Assembly: GCF_943734655.1 (NCBI RefSeq)
Contig: NC_071354.1
Coordinates: 162,151,142-162,215,141 of the forward strand
Source: Sabethes cyaneus
Lineage: Eukaryota; Arthropoda; Insecta; Diptera; Culicidae
Length of the DNA: 64,000 nt
Direction of reading: 5' to 3'
In this document: one piece after another, positions 20,151 through 33,536 of the stretch
Layout: each line of letters starts with the position of its first letter
Position numbering within the stretch: the first letter of the stretch is position 1
Position numbers and translations under genes: made by a program
The notes under the pieces: generated by a model
Database searches by the model: none
What the model was told of the DNA's origin: nothing
Seen by the model: only the letters and a program-made list of their open reading frames with translations

Positions 20151-23100
20151 AGACACTTCACCGTCGTAAGAAACGCCTGCATTGGGATCGCGTTCTTGTG
20201 GAGGCGGCACGAGAGGCACGATACGAGAAGCTTATTCAATACGATCAACGGAATCAGGAACCGGATCATGCCAAGGCCAACTACTATTATGTGCAACGGA
20301 AACGACGAAAACCTGACTACCGAAAGATCGGAGGTTGGCGGTGGAAACAACATTTTGAGGCATTGTGAACAAGATGGAGCGCTTAACAGAAACAGGATAA
20401 CGATTCAGGATGATGGACAAGCAGTAGACCCACCAATTTTGGATGCGGTTAAAAAAGCACCGAAGGAGCTGAAAAATGGCAGCTAGAAAAGACGGCATCC
20501 CCGACGAACGTTTGAAACTCGGGAGCGAGGTATGGATGGACAGAGGAAGAACTACCAACAGACTGGTTGGAAAGTCTCATACGCCCTATTTACAAACAGG
20601 CCCATCGACTCGAATGCAGCAATTACCGAGGCATTGCTCTCTGCAATTCTGCATATAAAAATCTCTTTCGCATCCTATTTCTGAGACTGAGGCCGTTGCA
20701 AGAAACCTTTGTTGGCGAATACCAGTGTGCTTTTCGAGAGGGACGCTCCACGACGGACCAAATGTTCACCTTACGAGAAATCCTCGATTAATTCTAATTC
20801 AACTTGCAGGCTCACCATTTGTTTATAGATTTCAAGGCAGCGTATGATTCAGTTGAACGAAATGAGCTGTGACAGATTATGCCTGAACATGATTTTTCAA
20901 AAGAATTGATTAGGCTTATACGTGCTACCCTTGATGGTTCAAGCGTCAGGATAGCGGGTGAGGCATTGGACTCGTTTGTTATGTTACATGGTTTAAGGTA
21001 TTGCATTAGAAGGGCAGGCGTGCAGTGAAGCGGTACCGTTAACACGAAATCTCATATGCTCCTAGGGTTTACGGACGACATCGATATGGTGTAGACAGTA
21101 GAGCTGTGGAAGAAGCGTAGGGTAACGACCCCAGAATTCGCCCCTTTTATCAGGTATTTATGCTGTAAAATATATAAATCGCCATATTATTATAAAATCA
21201 GCCCTGAACTCAGACAAGTATGACTATATATTAATATTCTATCTATTTTGGCTATTCGGAATGGCGAAAATTTAAATTTGATAGTAAAAGACTCAATTTT
21301 GAGCAGGAACCTATAGTACCACATTTCGCCCATAGCGATCCAAAATTCGTCCCCCATGTGACCCAAATTTCGTCCACTTGTTATTTGTTGCAAATTTTCC
21401 AAATAGCATCAATTATTTTGGTAGAATTGTTGTTACTATTTATTTAACGTTGAGATTATGTCTATTCAGTGCTTAATATGGCAATTAATTTGTTTCAGGA
21501 ATTCGTTAAATGTAAATCTAAATTGAAATAAACTGATCATGATCACCTCCTGATACCTGATTCAGTAAAAATAAAAAACACAGAGAAGGTGGGTTATTAC
21601 TAAATGTTTATTTTCATTGCAGTAAAAAAAGGCTTTTGGCACTCGTCAAAGATATTTAAAATGAATGGTCCTGTTGGTTCTTTTTCTGGTCATTTGTTGA
21701 ATTTATTTTCACTATTGATATGTGGGCGAATAAATACAATTCAGTGCATACGAAATGGTACAATGTTTATTTTAGTAGTTTAAAAAACCTTATAAAATGA
21801 TTACTTATGTCATTATTTAGTATTTTTTTGGGAAAGAGTATATGTTTACTGTGAACAATAAAAAATTAGATGAACTGGAAAATCTTGATATTCGGCTATA
21901 TATATATTGACTAATCGAAGGTGAGACTCGAGTCCACAACCTAACCTTTTCCCCAAGAAATAACTAAGCTATGCTATGTAGTCAATAAAAAGATAAAGAA
22001 AAAAAATTGTTTAGTAAATCACGGTCTGTAAATGGGTATGCCGGTTTACTGTATTAAATATTCCTGGTAACTGGTAAGCATGCTCATCTTACCTACTCAA
22101 CTAGGATATTTTTTGACGTAACTTGGAATTCTTTTGAGAATTCTCAATTTTTTGAGAATATTATGCGCGTCTTAATAATTCGTGCAGTTTTAATCTTATT
22201 ATCAATTTCGATGTCGATTATTGCTAATTCAACATTTCGTTTGGTAGAAATCCCATTAGCCCATGTTTAGCAGGTAATTCTTTTGTTAGATGAATTCAAA
22301 TGAAGATATGATGTGCTTTCTGCATCATAATATTATTTATTCGGTACTTTTACTCACCATTTTGATAAACATAAATCTGCGAACAAACTAATCGATTGTG
22401 ACTTGCTTTTGCTTATGTGTGGCATATTTGTATATGTTTGATAGATGAGGGCGAAAACTGGTTCACGCAGTAAGTTCGGTTAAGTATATAGAGATTCGAC
22501 CCGGGCGAATTTTGGAACTCATATGATTTACAATACCCAGTTTTCGCCCAGTGCATTTATGTTCTATTTTCAGCAGAATTGCGATAAAATATTAAAATAG
22601 AAGCACAATTATAAAGTTTGAATCAGATATAACCAAATTGATGCGAAAAAAGTGCAAGGAGATACGATTTTCCATTACTTTTCCTCAATTTTATTTTTCG
22701 TGCTCATTCTTGAGAATGGAAAAATCGCGTCTTAAATACAATACCTATTTTTCAAACCACATTAAATCATTAAAATACATAAAGCAATGCAACAAATTCT
22801 ATTCAAATAACTGAAAACTGAGTTAAATTGAATATAAATTGAACTAACAACTTATAATTCAACTATATATAGAGTTAAATCACGGGAATACCAATGGGAG
22901 GGCGAATTCTGGGGTGGGGGCGAATTGTGGGGTTCTTACCCTACACGCATCTTAAAAAGAAAGCTACGAGGATAGGCTTAACAAAACAAAATATATAGTG
23001 GCTGGTAGAGAACATGATAGACCTTCGGGTGTTGGAACTGCGGTGGTGATAGGTGGAGATACCTTTGAAGTGGTCGACGAATTTGTTTGCCTTGGTACGT

Positions 23101-23570
23101 TAGTGACATGTGACAACGATGTGAGTCGTGAAGTAAAAAGGCAAATAGCGGCTACCAACAGGGCCCTCTACGGATTACGTAGCTAGCTGAGGTCCCGTAA
23201 CCTGTAACTTCGTACAAAACTCACGCTCTATAAGACGTTAATTCTCTCGGTAGGTACTCTACGGTCACGAAGCATGAACGTTGAGTGAGAGAGCGACTGA
23301 CAAGCTCTTCGCGTTTTTGAGCGTAAGATCTTGCGATAAATTCTTGGCAGCATGTTAGATGATGGAGTATGGCGCAGGCTCATGAATCATGAAATATGTC
23401 AAGAAAGTGTACAAAGTCGTGGATATTGCAAAGTCACTAAAACACGGCAGGCTACAATGGGCAGACCACACAGCAAGGATACCGCATGAGTGACCAGTGA
23501 AAACAATATTTAGCAGAGAACCCGACAGAGGCCGACGACTTCGAGGCAGACCCCTGGATCGATTGGTCGA
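20150..23570 (+). pseudogene. Degenerate RTE-clade LINE, second tandem unit, split by a transposon
   Basis: Positions 20150-21119 and 22942-23410 repeat the sequence of 18755-20150. Unit 2 keeps about 50 bp (near 20885-20935) that unit 1 lost. After 23410 it continues into RTE C-terminal sequence not present in unit 1 (DIAKSLKHGRLQW and GRRLRGRPLDRLVDW). The gap 21120-22941 is a later insertion. The join near 20150 carries only a few bases of shared sequence (AAAG), which suggests end-joining or template switching. Confidence 0.87.
21120..22941. mobile_element. 1.8-kb non-autonomous DNA transposon with TA target duplication
   Basis: The ends are GGGTAACGACCCCAGAATTC and, reversed, GGGTAAGAACCCCACAATTC, matching at 22 of the first 25 positions. 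The flanks are TA on both sides. The empty site is visible in tandem unit 1, where GAAGAAGCGTACACGCGTC is uninterrupted at about 19671. Subterminal copies of an AATTCGTCC/AATTTTGG motif occur inside. No transposase frame is present. The TA duplication fits the IS630-Tc1-mariner/pogo group, but the GGGTAA terminus is not one I can assign. The element at 51785-53014 has similar ends. Confidence 0.88.
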
Positions 23571-23591
23571 TTGGATCTATTACAGGCTAAC

Positions 23592-23715
23592 GGCTAACGC
23601 CCATTATACCTACCATACCTTATGCCTTCAGCACGTTATGCCTATTATCCATTATGCCTTTCTCTTCCATTATGTCTAATATATTTATGCCCAACGTCAA
23701 TATGCCTAATGAAGT
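23592..23715 (-). repeat. GGCATAATG-rich arm, right (inverted)
   Basis: CCATTATGCC-type motifs run through this stretch and mirror the left arm at 17428-17510. The two arms are about 6.2 kb apart and enclose the tandemly duplicated RTE sequence. Confidence 0.75.
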
Positions 23716-24046
23716 ACGCTCTCAAAACCCGATATAAACGAAAAATGCGCAGAATTAGAAGCGGTTTTGATACTTTTCTGCTTTTGAAGGTTGAGAACTC
23801 TCATGAGACAGTGTTATCAAACGTACATCGCGTTATAGGTAGAATTAGTAGTATTTTAAATTAAAACCAAGAACAAATTTAATAAATTTGGCTCTATTCG
23901 AAAGACAATTCTTCGTAACTTTGATTTGAAAGATAACTCTGGCCTATGGCCACATTGGTTGATTTCGGTTGAAATGCCTATCGGGAAATCCAATTTTCGA
24001 GTACTTTTGGGGTTATATGGGCCACGTATCAGCGATAACGTGCTTC

Positions 24047-24105
24047 CGAAATTGGGCTTTCCGACAAAAAGTTAATGACTGCTAATTTCCCGTTAAGCAC
24101 ACCAA
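24047..24105 (+). repeat. 60-bp dispersed repeat, copy 1
   Basis: TGCTTCCGAAATTGGG and AAAAGTTAATGACT and TTTCCCGTTAA match 39358-39415 in the same orientation. The sequence around each copy is different. Family unknown. Confidence 0.6.
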
Positions 24106-24446
24106 AGAGATATTTTTTCAAGATGCAACGGTGTTTCGAAAAGGGCACGCGGATCCTCTTCGCTTCAAGTATGGCAGTTTTGTTTATAATCGTCCATTTG
24201 ATGACCGACCAAAAAATGGATGAAGAATATAATGAATTTCGCCAAATGCGCCATGCGTTGTTCAAGTGTCAGTCTATTAATGATGAAATGACAAATCAAA
24301 CTAGCACACAACAGAACAGACCAAATAATCCAGATTTAGCACGGCAGTGCCGGATTCGGATGATATGTTATAGATGATCACAAGTGTACAGGACAATTGC
24401 GAGGCCAATATTAAGATCCCATTAATTCCCAGCCAAGATTGGTATA

Positions 24447-24997
24447 TCCCGAGCAGACGCGAAATGCAACATAATATCAAAATGTGTTATTTATGGAAAT
24501 CGAATAACTGATGTTAAAATGTGGTCTTGTTTTGGCTGACATAGTTGGTAAAATATAAAAAAATAATATCAAAATTTTGCTCCTTTAAGGCCAAAAGAAA
24601 AACTACTTGTGTTATTTGAATAAGCAATAAGCAAAAGCAATAACATGACTGTATTCAGAGTTTGGAATAACATATTTTAGTATTATTAAGGTATTGAATA
24701 ACAAATGCAGTAGCATATGAGATAAAAAAAATCATTTTATAAAATATTTATAATCTAAAATCTCTTTAATCAATAAAAAAATTTTATGAAATATATCGAA
24801 TGTCATTTAAGGTCATAATAAGATATGATAACAGTATCAGTTATTAAACTCATGTTACAACCACTGTTCTAAATATCTACTCAATTACAAAATGTGTTAT
24901 CAATGTATCCCCATATCTATTCAATAACAAAATATAGCATTAGCAACACAATTTGATATTGTTTTTATATTATTTTGGTCTTCGCTCCTGCTCGGGA
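24447..24997. mobile_element. MITE with TCCCGAGCAG ends
   Basis: The inverted ends are TCCCGAGCAGACGCGAA at the left and TTCGCTCCTGCTCGGGA at the right. The 551-bp interior is very AT-rich, holds GTGTTATT-type repeats and has no coding capacity. A target duplication could not be defined. Superfamily unassigned. Confidence 0.75.
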
Positions 24998-25580
24998 TGT
25001 TGAAGCCAATTGAGAGGCTTTGAAAGAATCGTTATCCTTATTGTTTATTACTTTATGACTGCCGGGTAACAACACGGTAACGAAGAGACTGTTTTCTCTA
25101 GTGAATAAAATTAGATTAAATTGCTGAGAACCCCAGGTGAATTATCTATTATGAAAATGCATGATGATCTCTTATAAAATTATGATAATTTTCTTAAGCA
25201 GTTCTCGGCTAATGAAGATTTGCCTTCAAACAATTTTGTTCTGTACCACCGACCTATTATCAATTTCTTTTTATTCGCCATCTAATGTATCCAAGAGCAT
25301 ACATCATGATATAATCTTGTCACTTTACATTAAGCGATACAGTAATGTTCCGATTCTGTCAGCCCTATGTAGAATTTTGGGCTGCCAAAATGGGGAAGCT
25401 GGCAAAATCGGGATTTTTTTCGAAATTCAAGACTTAAGACCTTGCAATATCGAAAACTTCTGCTAAAAATTAAATTTTAACCCTCAATTGATCAACCGAA
25501 AGCTCAATGCAGTCTAATCAACCGGGCATAGCAAAGTGGTCTAGAACCTTTTTTGGTGCGCATTAGAGTTTTAAGCCAGA

Positions 25581-26113
25581 AAACTTGGTTTTAAGTTTAC
25601 GGAACTTTTGAAAGAGTTTTTTAAAATTAAAAGTTCAACCATCTAGTGGAATTCAAATAGTGATTAATCCCCCTAAAAGTGCTGTGGTATCAATATACCA
25701 CATTAATGTGTTTTGCAAATCTATAATTCCTAAACAAGCAAAGATAGAGGTACATATACTATATTCAGCAATGTTGTGTATTTTTACTATTTGTACAACT
25801 TTGTGAAACAGAAAAAAGTTATATAACAACTACACAAACTGCTATAATAAACAAAAACTGATTTTAATGATTTTTCATATATGAAAAATAGGATTTTTCG
25901 ATCTTTGTTGAAGAGATAGAAGGTTACTGTCTTCAGCAAAATTTCTTGTAATAATATGCTCTAAAACTTTGTAGAATATATCAATGTATTATATTGAAAC
26001 TGAAATTTTTTATTTCACTTTTAGGGGGATTAACCGAAGTTTTAATTCCACCAAAAGATATATGTTTTAATTTCGATAAACTCTTCCAAAGGTTCTATAA
26101 ACCCAAAACTAAG
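25581..26113. mobile_element. MITE with imperfect terminal inverted repeats of about 100 bp
   Basis: The left arm (25585-25682) ends ATTAATCCCCCTAAAAGTG and the right arm (26014-26113) begins with its mirror CACTTTTAGGGGGATTAA. Further out, TTTTGAAAGAG pairs with CTCTTCCAAAG. The centre is AT-rich and non-coding. An internal GTGGTAT/ATACCAC hairpin lies near 25685. No clear target duplication was found. Confidence 0.75.
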
Positions 26114-27710
26114 TATTCCCACTCAAAACCCGCATGTTTTTTTTTTTTTGGTTTTGAACCACTGCATTGTCAAAAAAAATTAAGATCAACACACACGATC
26201 TTCGCAAGATCTTTTTCTTTCATTCATTTGCAATTAGACACTCATTTCGCATCAATTTGATTTAGCAACTTCGAAGGTCACAAAGTAGGTGAGTATACTC
26301 GACAATCGGCCTCGGTTCTCGGCAACAACAAACTGCTACTACAGCATCACTGCTGCTTCGCCGAGTAGCTGACGCTTATTTACATGTTGTCGGCAACGAC
26401 AACAATTAGCATGCACTCAGTTAAAAGCGAAGCGAAAACAAAAGTTTGACGACAATAACGTTTAAATCTTTTGTGTTGAACAGCACGAGCCACAGTAAAT
26501 GTTGCGGAATAATGATGGTGATGGTGAAGACCCACCGCAGCAGACGATGATGGCGAGATGCGCCACAAACGAGACGAAGTGTTTTTTTTTTCTTATTTAT
26601 TATTCTTTGCGGGCCTGTTTGTATTTGGCGCAATTTTTAATTCTTGCATGGGAGAAAAATACAAAAGATAAATGCACGAAACAGTGGGCAAACGAAGGAG
26701 ATAATTTTCATTTCCATATTCACGAACGCCGGCTGCTGAAGTTTGCATAACTGATAATAGCGTGTTTCTCCTATGCGACTTCACCAGAGCCAGATATTAT
26801 GTGAATATGTTTATAGTTGGCTATAGCTACCACACACATACTCCGTATCACCTGAATCTATAGATGCACGTGAAATCTCGTACACAAGAACAACTGAAGA
26901 TTCACAATTTTTTTTTTCACAAAAATAACCACAAATGTTTTACTGCACCAACTTTATAGCAAAGAATACGATATGATTCTAACGACACAATTTTTTCACA
27001 AACTATTAAAAACCAAACGCGTAAAAAAAGATTTTCCAAATCCAGTGTACACCGTGAAGATTTTCCCTGCGATATGCACACAAAAACTACACCATAACCA
27101 ACGGTCAACCGCGTCCGACGAGTAACACGACTAAAGAGATACTGACTGAACTGGAAGCAAAGCACTCTCCGACCGACACGGTTTGCCAGGTACGTACGAC
27201 CATACCTGCCATAGTTTTTCATTCACCTGTACGTGTACCTACTCTAAAGCTAACGCTAGGCTACAACACAACACGACACAGCCGGACGACGATAAGCCAA
27301 AGGCGTAAACCATCCACCGGCATGGAGCTCTTGCTGGTGGACATTGCTTTTGCGTTTTTGTATTGCGGATGCCGAGCCGACCGATCACTCTCACTATCGA
27401 ACCTGCAGCCCAGCTGAGAGTGCGACTCGCTGCGAATGAATGAATTCGGATCGTGAATTCAGAGAGAGCTTTTTATTGTGAGCAGAATTTTCATTTGAAT
27501 TCACGCAGAATGTTCATCACCACGTGCGTTTGGAACATGACATACCTGCCTAGGATGACCGCTCTGTGATTGGTTAAATAACTAAAATTGCAACATGAAC
27601 CGGTTGTATGCTGTTTGGAACAACTTCACTTTCAGTCATTCTTTTTAACCGTAACTGACCGTCAACAATGATTCATACCAGTCGATTAACTGATCACTGA
27701 TTAGGCAACA
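26114..27710. other. Unannotated region of higher complexity
   Basis: No protein domain, repeat pair or RNA gene was recognised. The stretch 26280-27560 is less AT-rich than its surroundings and has no visible transposon debris, so it could hold untranslated exon or regulatory DNA of a gene outside the window. This is speculative. Confidence 0.35.
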
Positions 27711-27713
27711 TCC

Positions 27714-28787
27714 ATTTAGTACGTCACGCAAATTTTGACCAAAATCAACCCCCCCTCCCCCCATTGTCACATTTGGTCACACATTCATAACCCCCCCTGA
27801 GAAAGTACGTCACGTCACGGCACCCCCCCCCCCTTCACAACAAAAAAATTAAATATACATTCCAGCCTTTTAATTTCAAGCTATCAATTTAATTCACTTC
27901 AATCAATTCATCAAATAACAAAAATGAATTTCAACAAATAAAAGAATGAAAATATTCGAGCTTATAAGTCATCGATTCACGGATTTTGAAGATGATCTCC
28001 AATTGCTGCGATCGGAAACGCTTCAGAAGTCGCTGATGTGTCGTCGATTAATGTTTCGCGTATATCCACGTCCTTTACATCCATCCACTCAAATTCGTCT
28101 GATCTATAGAACTATAGTTGAAAGAATCAGGACTTCCTGCTGACGTCTTGCAGCAACACGCCTTGGAAGAACTTTTCTGACGGATTTTGTCATTTTGTGT
28201 ATTTTTTGCAATCATTCAACATTACTTTAGATGCGAAATTTAATCCGCAAGGGGCACAAACTCTATCCTTCCGGAAGCTTTTGAGAAAGGAGCAGTATAG
28301 GTTATACTGAAGAACCTTAAAACCAGCCGTGGAACTCCGTATGAGTTTAGGTTCATCGATTGAGTTCAGCAAGAATTGGTCTCTGGTAGCATCCCGTAGC
28401 CCCTCAGGAGTTTATGCGACTACTATTTGCGGTTGCAAAAATCTTTTAGGCAGGACGGTACTCAAAGAGTTCTTTAGTGGTGTACAGCATATTCTGTAAA
28501 GCTTTAGTGGAGAGTTCATATTACAAAAATAAATAAGTCCTGTTTACACAAATATGCTAAAAAAATCCATCAGTATTTAATTTTATAGAAGCCTTCAATA
28601 GCTTTATCTCAAAATGAAGTAGCCTTTTTATAAATCCCCGAATAAATTTTACATTTGAATTTTTTTTTCTTGTGACGTCACATAACTTTATACCCCCCCC
28701 CCCCCCTCCCCACTACGTCACAAATCGTCACGTTTAGGTCAACCCCCCCTCCCCCCTATAAGCGTGACGTACTTTATGGATGGTCCC
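27714..28787. mobile_element. PIF/Harbinger-type element, copy 1 (TTA target duplication)
   Basis: The ends are GGCAACATCCATTTAGTACG and, reversed, GGGACCATCCATAAAGTACG. TTA flanks both sides (27711-27713 and 28788-28790). Subterminal runs of C (AACCCCCCCT, ACCCCCCCCC) and GTGACGT strings mark both ends. The 1074-bp element has no transposase. Its interior is the reverse complement of the interior of copy 2 at 34683-35766. A TTA duplication is typical of PIF/Harbinger. Confidence 0.85.
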
Positions 28788-28826
28788 TTATACTAGTATC
28801 ACTGCGTGATGAAACGACTTACTTGC

Positions 28827-28944
28827 TGTTGGGAACACTGGCAACCCTAACCCAGAAGTTACCACAGGGCTCACCGTTGACAGGTAACTATCATCCGGAT
28901 CGATGTCACTTGTGTCATTTCATTGCTCAAGTTGTCAAGTCAAG
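28827..28944 (+). repeat. Left LTR, truncated
   Basis: It matches the right LTR for about 118 bp and then diverges into the tandem repeats that follow. The remaining part of the LTR, including its 3' end and the primer-binding site, is absent. Confidence 0.75.
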
Positions 28945-29245
28945 CAACTGCGCGGATCTGTCTACAAACAGCAGAGTTCCAGAGTTTTCCGCAACAGCCG
29001 GAAGCCAGTTTCCGGAACGAGATGTCATCAATCAATGGCATCGTTTAAATTCAACAGTTCCTCCAGCAACTGCGCGGATCTGCCCACAATCAGCAGAGTT
29101 TTCCGCAACAGCCGGAAGCTAATTTCTGAAACGCGATGTCATCAATCAACGCCATCGTTGCACAAAGTTTAGAAGCCATTTTGGATTCACTAACTGAAGC
29201 CATTTTGGATTCACTAACCGAAGCCATTTTGGATTTATTAGATGG
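28945..29245 (+). repeat. Two tandem repeats inside the gypsy element
   Basis: A unit starting CAACTGCGCGGATCTG and containing TTTTCCGCAACAGCCGGAAG occurs twice (about 28950-29050 and 29066-29160). It is followed by three copies of a 24-bp unit GAAGCCATTTTGGATTCACT (29170-29240). Neither looks like part of a conserved gag protein. Confidence 0.8.
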
Positions 29246-29339
29246 TATTACTAAGGAGTTCCAGTTTGATCCTGAGAACCAATATACCTTTGCTACCTGG
29301 TAACATCCACAATCGACACGCGAGGCAGCGAGCTGCGGC

Positions 29340-30120
29340 GATTCCAAGATCGTCAACAAGAACTATTTATCGTTGCATTATGTTCGGGAACAGGTTCGTG
29401 ATCCCCGCCATCTACCGGAAAAAGTGCTTGCCTCAACTGCACAAGGGCCATCCAGGAATGCAACATACAGTGGTCGCCTATGATACCACCACGACAGTCT
29501 TCCATCCACAATCTATCGGCCAGACTGAAAGATTTGTGAGCACGTTTAAACGAGCAGTCCGCAAAATTCAGGAGGGAGAAGGAAACATCAGGCTAGCGTT
29601 GGACATTTCTGGCTTTAGTTTTCAGAAGGTCGCATAATCAACCCTTTTACATGCATTATGCGACCTTTTGAAAACTAAAGCCAGATTTTTCTACTCTCGT
29701 ATCGGGCAACATCCAATCCGAACGTTCCAAATGGGAAATCGCCGGCTGGTTGAACAACAAGAAGATGATTCGTCCCACATTAATCAGGCCGGATTCGGGC
29801 CGGAACTCCGTCAGGACCAGACATTGTGCAGACGAATAAGCCATCGAAACAGTTACCAATCAACATTCTGCTAAATGACTGGAAGCTACCATATCTGTGT
29901 TGGCACCTACGTCGCAACCATCTGAATCACCAAGGTCACCAGTAGGTCAGCCCGTAGCTTCCGCAGCATTCAGTAGTCAAAGCTCAACATTATCTCAATT
30001 ATCATTATCATTATCAAAAACGGCATCTCTAATCAACTCGTCGCCTATGGTCCAGCTACCTAGACGCTCTTCTCGCAACCGAATATCGCCACAATGGTTC
30101 CAGGCGTACTGCAGGTATTA
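29340..30120 (+). pseudogene. Gypsy integrase remnant and C-terminal tail
   Basis: GNRFVIPAIYRKKCLPQLHKGHPGM is the zinc-binding front of integrase, positioned about 29389-29460. After a deletion of the core, FHPQSIGQTERFVSTFKRAV is the end of the catalytic domain (about 29500-29560). The reading is then broken by a small palindromic insertion at 29608-29685. The tail ends QLPRRSSRNRISPQWF just before the right LTR. It is clearly inactive. Confidence 0.8.
29608..29685. mobile_element. 78-bp near-perfect palindrome inside the gypsy remnant
   Basis: TCTGGCTTTAGTTTTCAGAA and its mirror TTTTGAAAACTAAAGCCAGA form arms of about 31 bp around a short loop. It interrupts the integrase reading frame. 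It is either a minimal fold-back element or a local inverted duplication. Confidence 0.75.
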
Positions 30121-30129
30121 GGAGGAAGA

Positions 30130-30412
30130 TGTTGGGAACACTGGCAACCCTAACCCAGAAGTTACCACAGGGCTCACCGTTGATAGGTAACTGTCATCCG
30201 AGTCGATGACACTTGTGTCATTTCATTGCTCAAGTTGTCAAGTCAGTTCTCATGAAGTGGTCGCGTCAGACAGACCGTTTGTTCTCTTCATTCCCGACAA
30301 TGGAGCAAGCAACACGTTTTAATGTGTCATATTAATAAAGTATTTTATAGTTCGTAACGTAGTGAATCGCGTATTTTATACATCTATTACACCATCTCGT
30401 CACGTTACGACA
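30130..30412 (+). repeat. Right LTR of the gypsy element
   Basis: It begins TGTTGGGAACACTGG right after a purine tract and probably ends ACGACA at 30412; an earlier ACA at 30391 is the alternative end. It contains AATAAAG near 30335, a plausible polyadenylation signal. Confidence 0.75.
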
Positions 30413-30489
30413 CTTACTTATCCTGATGCGATGTTCTTTAGGATTTCACCTGCATAACAATATTCCACCAACAAACTTGGTCCATGGTC

Positions 30490-31212
30490 CATAGTTTCTC
30501 GCCTGTCCCACACTTTCCAGGTCTTGTTCCACTTGCTCTAACATTCAAGCATGTCGGTCTCGTGGTGAACACCATTTTTGCGGGGTTGTTGTCGGATTCG
30601 CACACCATGTCCCGCCCATTGTACCCTTCCAGCTTAAATAACTTTCTGGATACTGGGTTCGCCGAAAAGCTGCGCCAGTTGGTGGTTCATCCTTCTCCTC
30701 CATACACCGTTCTTACATACACCCCCAAAGATGGTCCTAAACACACGGCGTTCAAAAACGGCCAGTGCTTCCTAGTCCCCGTCGAGCATTGTCCACGTTT
30801 CGTGTTCGTAGAAGACTACCGGCGTTTGGCGTTTGGCGTTTTGTATATGGTACAGTTGGAACGGGGGTAAAGCTTACCAGATCTTGTGGAGATTGATTTT
30901 ATTAGACTTACTTAGATTTAAACGTATTGTAAATATGCTTTTATAGACGCGAATAACCAATATTTGGTTAAAACGTCCTTAATAAAATAAAAAAAATAAA
31001 AAAAAAAGATCTTGTGGAGTCCGTAGTAAGTACGACTTCAAACAAGAATACGCCTGCGTATTTCTCTGCTGCAGTCGTTATCCGACGTTATCAACGACAC
31101 AAGGTATACAAATTCGTCCACCACCTCGACCTCGTGTCCCTGCCCCATCGACTACCACACTTGCCTACGCTCGGTTCCTCCTGCTAACAGGTATTTAGTT
31201 TTAGATGTCTTG
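30490..31212 (-). pseudogene. RTE LINE fragment, split by a short retro-insertion
   Basis: Read in the same orientation as the LINE at 3472, the stretch aligns with that element's C-terminal third, including GTTCTAAGCACTCG-like and GAGCATTGTCCACGTTTC segments. It ends at about 31212. A 115-bp insertion sits at 30892-31006. The coding sequence is full of indels. Confidence 0.85.
30892..31006 (+). mobile_element. Short poly(A)-tailed retro-insertion with 13-bp target duplication
   Basis: AGATCTTGTGGAG occurs at 30879-30891 and again at 31007-31019, enclosing about 115 bp that end in AATAAAATAAAAAAAATAAA-type A-rich tail. This is the signature of LINE-driven retroposition: either a strongly 5'-truncated LINE or a SINE. 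The body is AT-rich and I cannot name its family. Confidence 0.85.
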
Positions 31213-31439
31213 TGTCACACATATATTTGAACAAAAATCATTTTATGCTTGCAGCGACATATACAATTAATACAATCAAACTAAGACCATACGTGTGTGG
31301 CAACATACCTTAAGTCTTACTTGACGTAGTTTCATTTTCGTATTGTGTCTTGTTCGGTGTGCACGTACATACCAGAGTTTGAGTTACGGTCGTTGATAAT
31401 AAATTGTTGAACGGTGCTACATGCGGCACTATTTTTCGT

Positions 31440-33515
<2,076 letters not shown>

Positions 33516-33536
33516 ACATGCGGCACTATTTTTCGT

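Larger units (their letters stand above)
28827..30412 (+). mobile_element. Internally deleted Ty3/gypsy-type LTR retrotransposon
   Basis: The right LTR (about 30130-30412) and a partial left LTR (from 28827) both begin TGTTGGGAACACTGGCAACC. The interior has short tandem repeats, remnants of integrase, and an open C-terminal stretch ending just before a purine-rich GGAGGAAGA next to the right LTR. The flanking 5-mers are CTTGC and CTTAC, possibly a decayed target duplication. The gag, protease, reverse transcriptase and RNase H regions are missing. Confidence 0.8.
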
